Assembly (NCBI GenBank): GCA_024180945.1
Contig: JAKSGN010000036.1
Coordinates: 1,426,001 to 1,490,000, forward strand
Length of the DNA: 64,000 bases
Reading direction: 5' to 3'
Source: Macrophomina tecta
Taxonomy: Eukaryota > Ascomycota > Dothideomycetes > Botryosphaeriales > Botryosphaeriaceae
A program made the translations under genes and the position numbers. Shown here piece after piece: positions 57,205-64,000 of this stretch. The notes beneath the pieces were generated by a model. The model was given only the letters and a program-made list of their open reading frames with translations, had not been told where the DNA came from and did no database searches. Numbering within the stretch: the first letter of the stretch is position 1; every line of letters starts with the position of its first letter.

Positions 57205-58309
57205 CGATTCTTCACTCATGAGTTCATGATGGGGTGGTAAGGAACCCTGTTTTTGTGGTCTTTCTTACCTAATTCGCTGGTTTACTGGATTTATGGGTAT
57301 GGATAGGTAATGACAGTGTCTTGTATGCCTATTTCTCGTGCTCTTATGTTTTAGTTCTGGAGCATGCAAAGGGAAGAAAAAAGCAAGGCGTCATGGAGAA
57401 AATGGACGAACTGGTTGGAATGGAAAATGTCGGAGTCGCATGGTGTTGTGACTGTACAGGCAGGCTTACGTTTACTGTCCTCCAATAGCTTTTCTTTTTA
57501 GAAATAAAAAAAAAAGAGATAGAGTTTATTCTGGATTGAGGATATAATTTCTGATTGATAGAATTACGTCCGCACTCCGTATTGCAATGGCAGATTAAAT
57601 GCCATCGACCTTACCCCAACGTGGGTGACTGTGACGGCAATGCTAATTGCATTCGCAGATTTGGAGAATCCAAGTAAACATTTCGATCTCTGATATCACG
57701 TGACAGCATGTTGCAATTCACCTGCCACTGTTCTCCTTGCTGATTGCTCGACACTCAAAAAGCAAAAAGGAAGCGTTTCACGTTGTTTCATCATTCGTGC
57801 CAGTTTCCCCCGTACAGAACCTGCAGTGCCTCAGCTTCGTGGTAAAGGTATTGATGTTTTGAGAGCAGTTAGCGGCTAGGGAAGCGTTGGGAAGCATAAC
57901 GGGTGTGGTCCGGACAACACGCTCATAAACCTCTCTGTACCTCAAGAGACTAAAAGCGATTCAACACCTGAACCATGGGAAGCCTTTTCCCCTTCTTCTC
58001 CATCAGCGCCACCCAATAGTTTCAAATGGTAACTTATCTTTTGAGGAAGAGCGAGAAATAGAGAGAAGATTGTGAACCTTTAATTTTCTTTCAGACTGCA
58101 GTTCAAGATATCGAGGGAAGGACTGAATGGGACTGCTACCTACTACTAACAATGACGCCTTCATATGACAAAAAGCACACAGGTCTAAGAAAAATACATA
58201 GATAGTAAGAAGAGAAGAGAAGAATGCCAGAAAGAGAAAAAAAAGGAAGAGAAAAAGTGACCAGACATCCTCCAACCGCCCCTTGACAAGGAGAAAAGTT
58301 CATATCCAT

Positions 58310-58333
58310 TTTCCCCCTTTCCCCCTTTCCCCC
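58310..58333 (+). repeat. (TTTCCCCC)3 tandem repeat
   Basis: Three consecutive eight-base units in the convergent 3' region. Confidence 0.9.
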
Positions 58334-58452
58334 TCTCCCACCGGCAAGTCCCTTCCATAGCAAAGCTCCACACACGCACACGCTTCCCCCGTCTCAAGCA
58401 TCTTTACATTTCTCGCGCTCACATTGGTATCATCCCAAGCCATCTCTCTCAA

Positions 58453-58523
58453 ACACACACACACACACACGTTTTAGTCCGACCTAGTAATTCTAATTCC
58501 AAAAAAAAAAAAAAAAAAAAAAA
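58453..58523 (+). repeat. (AC)9 and A23 runs
   Basis: (AC)9 at 58453-58470 and 23 consecutive A at 58501-58523, separated by 30 bp. They lie just beyond the stop codon of the MFS gene on the opposite strand, so its transcript would read (GT)9 and T23. Confidence 0.9.
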
Positions 58524-58601
58524 CAGAAAAGAAAATCCGCTACCTTTTAGAGTTGGCGGGAAAAAATCCATAAACGGCAAGAACTTACGCATGGTCCTCA
58601 A

Positions 58602-60559
58602 TCAGGGCATGATAATCCTAGTCCTATACCCCCGGACTGCCTTCTTCGCAACGTTCCCCGCCGTTGCCGCCAGCAAGAGCGCATTGAAGCCCGCCATGAC
58701 GAAGAATGGAGCGCCCGGGTCGAGCTTGTCAAACATGAGGCCGCCCAGCTTCGTGAGGATAAGGATGCCGGCGCCGCCGGCGAGGCTGTAGACGCCGGCA
58801 ATGGAGCCCTTAAGGTGGGCGCGGCTAGAGGCGAGCGAGGACGGGGGCAGGCGGCGAAAGTGCGAGGGGAGGAGCGGAGAGGACTCCGAGTAGCCGCTGC
58901 TGCCGCTGTGGCGGTTGACGATGGGAGGCGTCGTGGTGGAGATGGCCGAGGAGCTGCCGCTGAGGAGCGGTTCGCGGAGGGAGGCCGATGCCACGGGGGG
59001 CGATGGCACCGGCGTTGCCTCCGGGTCCAGGTGCGTCAGATGCGCGCGCGAGGCGCTGGCGGGAGCGGCCGAGATGTGAGTGCTGGTATGGACGCCTTGC
59101 TGTTGGCCGTCTTCTTGCTCGGCGGCGTCGACTTCTGCTTCGTCCCCTTGGATGCCGCGGCCCAGAAGTCCGAGACTGCATACAATGCTGCCAATCTGGC
59201 TGATCCCAAGGAGCGTTACAATGAAGAAGACGCCGGCGCTACCGTCTTCGGACGACGGGTCCGGACTCTTGAGCAAGCCGAAGGCTATGTATCCTGCGAT
59301 GCCCGCGAGAGTCGCAAGGATCAGAGGCTGATTATGTTTTTTGTAGCGGCCAGCGAGATAGCCAAAAATGGGGGCGCAAATGAGGGCTACCAGCTGCGAC
59401 GTCCCCGTCAGCGCGGAAGCAATGAGGTATGCGCGGCGGCAATTCCTCTTGACGTCATCCGAGGTCTTCCCATCACCAGGCTTACAATCTCCGTGCTCGA
59501 TGAAATACGCATTGGCGAACAGAGGAATGAACAGCGAGATGGCGACCGAGGAAGCGCGGGCGACGAAGCCTCCCAGATAGCCAAGGCCGATGTTGGCATC
59601 GCCCAAGCCCAGAAGCACCGAGTCGAGCAGCAGGCGCGGGTAGGGGAGCATAGGCCCATTGCTAGACTCGTCCTTCTCTTTCACGGCGAACAAATTGCGC
59701 CAGCTCTTGTGCTCCTCGCCAGGGAGATTGCGCAGGCCGAACATGCAGGCAATGGCAACAGCAAAGGCCACGGCACCGACGATGTAGAAGGAGTACTCGA
59801 CGGCCTCACTCGGGCCAACGCCTCGCTTCTGGAAGCGGGCGGGCAACGGCAGGAAGACTGCAAGGGCGAGCAGAGCACCAAGGCCTGTGAACATGCCAAC
59901 AAGACCGGCTAAATTGGAGGTGGAGGCGGCGGAGTTCTCCGGGGTTGTACGGGCGGCGTGGTGCGAGGACGTAGAGTTCAGGCGAGCAGGGGTTATGGTT
60001 AGCTCGGACGAAATGGAGGGCGTGATGTTGTGACCGTTGGCGCCTCTGCCGGGCGAGGCTTGGCCGGCGGCTGGCGGTGGCAAGCGGTCGACGTGGGTCA
60101 TTGCGGGGAGGACGGCGGTAACCATGGTGGTGCTGTTGGGGCGGCATTGTCAGCAGCAGTAGCGCGCAGCAGCGGATACGGCAGAGGGGTAGCGGCGTAC
60201 GTGGCGGAGGCGCCCAGGGCGAACAGCAGGCGGCCCAGCAGCAGCTGGGGGTAGACATTGGAGGCCTGGACGAAGAGGAAAAGGCTCAGCGCGACGATGG
60301 CGTAGCCGACGACGGCGACCTTTGCGACGCCGACGCGGTCGCTGACCATGCCCCAGAGCGGGCAGCCGACGAGGGCGACCAGCTCGTCCGCGAAGCCCAG
60401 CGTGCCCACGGCATCGCCCACGCCATGCTCCAGGCCGATGCGATTGGTGATGACGAAGCTGAGGGTGCTGTTGAGGAAGACCAGGAAGGAGATGGAGAAC
60501 AGGGCGACGCCGAAGAGATAGGTGGCGATCTGCCAGCGGTTAGCTGTGAAGGCGTACAT
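58602..60559 (-). CDS. MFS transporter, intact
   Basis: Model join(58602..60132, 60201..60559), 629 residues, with a 68-nt intron (GTACGC...AACAG). It is an integral membrane transporter with about 12 hydrophobic helices. The first half contains the MFS loop 2-3 signature in GCPLWGMVSDRVGVAKVAVVGYAI. A hydrophilic insert with sequons follows TM4 (about 135-190). A long cytosolic loop of about 120 residues, rich in Ser/Pro/Gln, sits between the last helices (from GRGIQGDEAEVDAAEQEDG). The C-terminus is short (VRGYRTRIIMP). The substrate cannot be told. The gene is unrelated in sequence detail to the decayed MFS gene at 26-28 kb. No neighbours suggest a cluster. Confidence 0.88.
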
Positions 60560-61263
60560 TTGGGCTCAGTGCGACCGCATCCCGCTGGATGGTGGTGAGC
60601 GGACGATGCAGGCGCGCGGTGGCAGGGCTGGGGCGGGCTTGGGCGCAGAGAGGACTGATCGCACGGTGAGCTGTGCCAGGGAGCTTGGGCCCGCCGCTCG
60701 CCCGCGTGCCTGACGTGTGCCTGACGCCACCCAGCTCCCTTCGCTCGTGATGTTCATCGCGCACACGCATCCGCACGTGCCTGCGCGCCCGAGGAGCCCG
60801 TTCTGGCTCGCTGATCCCGGAGCCCTCCCCGTCCGATCAGCGCTGCCCCTCCTGCGGCCGAGACGTGGACCGATCGCTCTCCCTTCACATACATATATCC
60901 CAGGACAATCGCCGTCATTGGCGCCGGCCTCGGCCTGCTGCACGGCCGCATCATCACCACTGCTTGCACCGAACAGCTCATTCTCATCCGCTCCGCTTCT
61001 CACTGTCTCACCACTTTCCCAGATGCCCAGCCCGGCCCCCGTGTTGACGGCATCTCGGGCTCCTTGTCGGCAGCCCTAAGAGATCAATAATATGGCGGGT
61101 AGGTCTTCCCTCTCCCCGCCCCGCGTATAATATGGAGGCCCCACGCCCGGGCAATCGGGCCCCGCAAGCCCACCTGTCTCGATCCGTAGCGCAGAACCTA
61201 AGCCAACCCCGCCCCCGGAGACAGATCGACCGCCCGGTCCTCGGGAAACGGTGGAGCATGGGA

Positions 61264-61288
61264 AGCAGAGCAGAGCAGAGCAGAGCAG
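61264..61288 (+). repeat. (AGCAG)5 tandem repeat
   Basis: Five perfect five-base units in non-coding sequence upstream of the MFS gene. Confidence 0.9.
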
Positions 61289-63044
61289 CGACATATACGC
61301 TGCTGGCCAAGGCTCTTCCCGCACGGCACGGTCCGCTGGGCGGGCCTGCGCGCGTCCGACTGCTGCAGCAAGGAATTGTACCCTCGTCATATCGCAGCCA
61401 TACCCACCCCAGCCACAGCGTGCCGACCTAAATCCCTTTACCCACATCCTTCCGCCTGTTTGTACGAGAGCCGAGCTGGAGCGACGGGGGAGTAGAGGGC
61501 CACTGGGACGCAGCAACGGCTGCAGCATTCCAAGGACAAAGCTGTATCCGTCAGCCCTGCTCTCCCGGTCTCACGGTCCAACCCGTTACTCGCGTTCCCC
61601 GCACATATACAACGACCCACAGTCCGGCCGATCCCACTTTCTACTGGCTTTCATCTGCCTGCAGTATGCCGATGGCGCGTTGGGAGGCGGGCTTTTGCAG
61701 TGTCAGGCCACTTGTTCCCCGCTCGTCCTCTCCCTTCCGCAACGAACACGTTCATCCCTGGACATGGGACGGCACGCGATTGAAATGTGATCAACCTCTA
61801 ACGGTCCCGTCTGCTCGGGCTATAGCAGGAACCAGCTGCGTTATACATTTTATGTCGCGCACGAACCGGGAACTCCAGTCATCTTTTCCTTTCCCTGCAA
61901 AAGCACAATGCTGAGTAGCTAAACGACTCGGAAGTAGCGATATGGGGTGCATGCGTCGGGTCGGCGACAACAGTGCGAATCTGGGCCCTCGGAAGGGCAT
62001 GAATGTGCATCTGAGCGCGCCGTTGAACGGCTCTGAGACGTCGTACACGACAACTCTGTGGTCCATAACTTGTCATAGCTCTTCCCGGCAACGCTAAAGT
62101 AGCCGGGCCCGGCAGGTCATGCTGATCATTTCTCGGTGCCGTTGTAGAGCTCATATGAAAAAAAAAGGGGGGGAAAGAAAAGACAAGGGGTACATTACTT
62201 CCCGGATGTGGTCACGGCCACGCCGTTCGATCATGCTATTTGCGTGGCTTGCAGTAGTGAAGGCTGAGCTTGTGATGCGCCCGAACTCGACTTCTGCTAT
62301 CTTAGTAACACAGCAGGCCTCAGACGTTACGCATTCCACACAATGGACGGACTCCCGGAAGAATAGAGCAAAGTCCTCTGCACGAATGGGATGAAGTCCT
62401 TCCGAAGATTCGTGCAACCAGCGAACACAGCAAGCAGATAGGTCCCGGAGATGGCTCTGTGCGGCAGCATTTCCAGACAATTCCCTCATCAGCGCTGAAT
62501 GACTAGAATGTCTCAATTCGCAAAGCGGTAACTGTGTCGGTACGATCTCCGTCTGGACTCCTTCAGCAAATCGGAGCTCGGCTTCATCTGGAAGGTACCC
62601 GCCGGCCAATGGACAAGTGGCATTCTTAGGTCTGCAGAGAAGGCCGGGCAGCTGCAGGGAATACGATCGGTACAACCATGCCTGACCGTTTAGGGATAAC
62701 ACCAAAATTCAAACATGCGCAATCTCTCTGTCTGGGAAGTCTAGATGATGATCCTTGAGGCTCGGATTGAAGAAGAGCCGCGTGCGCAACCTTGGAATTG
62801 TTACCGACGGCTGAATCTGTAGGGAGTTTCTGCTACAAACAGCGAATGAGGCCATCACGAGAGGAGGCTAAATACGCCGGACGGGACATGTTTGGCCCCC
62901 GTAGGAAAGGCCATTGTCCAGCTAATAGCCGAGTTTCACGTAAGGTGACTGCTTTCGCTGCTGTGATACCATACTAGTCAACCACTACGCCCATCATTAT
63001 TCATCCATTATTTCCTCTGGCACTACATTGATTCCTTCCTCGGT

Positions 63045-63261
63045 TCCTCCCTCCCCCCCCTCCCCCCCCCCCCCTCCTTAACACCTCTGTATTCTGCTGT
63101 TCCTCGGATCTATTCTTTCCTCGGTTATCATTCAATCCAGTGTATATAAAGACATTCACTCAACGGCACTCAGAGAGCCAGGCAGAATTCAGTCCACTCG
63201 TTCGGACCTCAAACTTCAACACATACCTAACAATCCGTCGACCTACGGATTGCAAAAGAAA
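63045..63261 (+). promoter_or_regulatory. Promoter-like segment without an obvious gene
   Basis: In order: a C/T tract with long C runs (about 63049-63078), a TATATAAA box at 63142-63149, CA-rich leader-like sequence with TCACTC words, and a perfect inverted repeat CAATCCGT/ACGGATTG (63231-63238 and 63245-63252, 6-nt loop). An ATG follows at 63261. The frame from that ATG stops after 16 codons (MRLQARFLLDANLSS...), and I found no convincing splice to extend it. It may drive a short peptide, a non-coding RNA or a decayed gene. Confidence 0.4.
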
Positions 63262-64000
63262 TGAGGCTGCAAGCGAGATTCTTGCTTGACGCGAATTTGA
63301 GCTCCTAGATCGTATCTAATTGGATCTCTGACGTTGCGTAGAAGATGTTCACGTTGGAAGGCGCAATGGATCCTAAGCGCAGGTGCAGATGTGGTGGAAC
63401 TGCACGATTTATGCGCTCGCATAAACGCCCATAGGCAACGAGCGGGATTATTTTCGCGGAGATGGCTTGGTTTCTTAAACGGATATCTCGGCGCAGGTCG
63501 GTGGCAGGAACTACAATCTGAGCCAGGGACATCAATTCTGCCGACAGGTACACCGGCTTGTTAGTCTTCGGCGTATTTGAACACTCAACCATTGAAAATC
63601 CCGTCCGACAAGAATCCTTAGGCTGCAACTTCCCCTGTCAATCGCGTCAATTCCCACCAGCTTCCACTAATGACCATATCAGCAAACCTATCCAGGAAAT
63701 ATCCGCCGATCGGACAGAGATTTATCCATGCTATAGGAGACATGGCACGGGTAAGGGAGGATTCGGCCAGGGCGAAAAGGCCAATCAAAAGTCACACCGA
63801 CAGACCGCAGGGAGCCCGCGCAACATTGGAGATCCGCGGAGCTATGGTCATATCAACGGGTATCTAAAGGCTACGCCGGCCACGCCTGGCGCACGCCTCC
63901 TGGCACGTACAGCCCGAAATGCATACGCACCCATGCACGTATCTTTTGTCGGCGAGGCAGCTGTGCTCCCGTGGCTCGTTCTCGTAGCCTGGGGTCCCGC

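Larger units (their letters stand above)
57205..58601. other. Convergent 3' region, 1.4 kb, microsatellite-rich
   Basis: Between the stop codons of two converging genes. It contains an A-rich polyadenylation-like stretch near 57500-57515, three copies of TTTCCCCC (58310-58333), (AC)9 at 58453-58470 and an A23 run at 58501-58523. No gene was seen. Confidence 0.6.
60560..64000. other. Gene-free interval, 3.4 kb, to the right edge
   Basis: Upstream of the MFS gene. The left part (60.56-61.1 kb) is GC-rich and probably promoter. It contains (AGCAG)5 at 61264-61288. No frame has a protein motif. The part near 63.0-63.3 kb looks like a Pol II promoter and is listed separately. Confidence 0.5.

Noticed and set aside
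58815..59912. Open frame of 365 codons on the plus strand
   Set aside because: It is antisense to the clearly coding MFS transporter and mirrors its codon bias.
1..64000. CRISPR array, insertion sequence, biosynthetic gene cluster or viral insertion
   Set aside because: No spaced direct repeats, transposase, terminal repeats, polyketide or peptide synthetase modules, or viral genes were seen anywhere in the window.

Overview
This window is nuclear DNA from a filamentous ascomycete (Pezizomycotina, probably Dothideomycetes; the class is an inference). The reasons are spliced genes with short GT-AG introns (mostly 50-160 nt), no operons, long gaps between genes, abundant microsatellites, and a gene set typical of these fungi: an RGS-LOV photoreceptor, a DUF3431 protein, a DUF7729-type GPI protein and an Afi1-type DENN protein. 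I support 17 apparently intact protein genes, one truncated by the window edge, plus one decayed transporter gene and one tRNA. All exon models were built by eye from splice sites and reading-frame continuity.

Left part (1-28 kb), sparsely filled: a BCAS3-type WD40 autophagy protein running off the left edge (1-2555, minus); an EF-hand protein resembling myosin regulatory light chain (minus), divergent from an Afi1-type polarity DENN protein (plus); a PH-domain protein (plus); a protein with a C-terminal Cys/His cluster (minus); a secreted or GPI-anchored DUF7729-type protein (minus); and an MFS transporter pseudogene broken by several frameshifts (minus). Gaps of 2.8, 4.1 and 4.2 kb here hold no convincing gene.

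Middle part (28-50 kb), denser: tRNA-Thr(AGU); an unrecognised 703-residue protein divergent from a minimal O6-alkylguanine-DNA alkyltransferase; a TPR-like protein; the NatB acetyltransferase catalytic subunit Naa20; the RGS-LOV blue-light receptor; a cystinosin-type PQ-loop transporter divergent from an Nto1-type PHD protein of the NuA3 histone acetyltransferase complex; and a Tra2-like RRM splicing factor.

Right part (50-64 kb): a DUF3431 protein; a large low-complexity nuclear-looking protein convergent with an MFS transporter; then 3.4 kb without a gene that ends in a promoter-like segment near 63.0-63.3 kb.

The genes are mostly unrelated housekeeping and regulatory genes, not a biosynthetic cluster. 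No novel multigene system is visible. The items most worth following are the photoreceptor and its frame-preserving intron, the decayed transporter, the unnamed Cys/His protein, and the orphan promoter-like segment.
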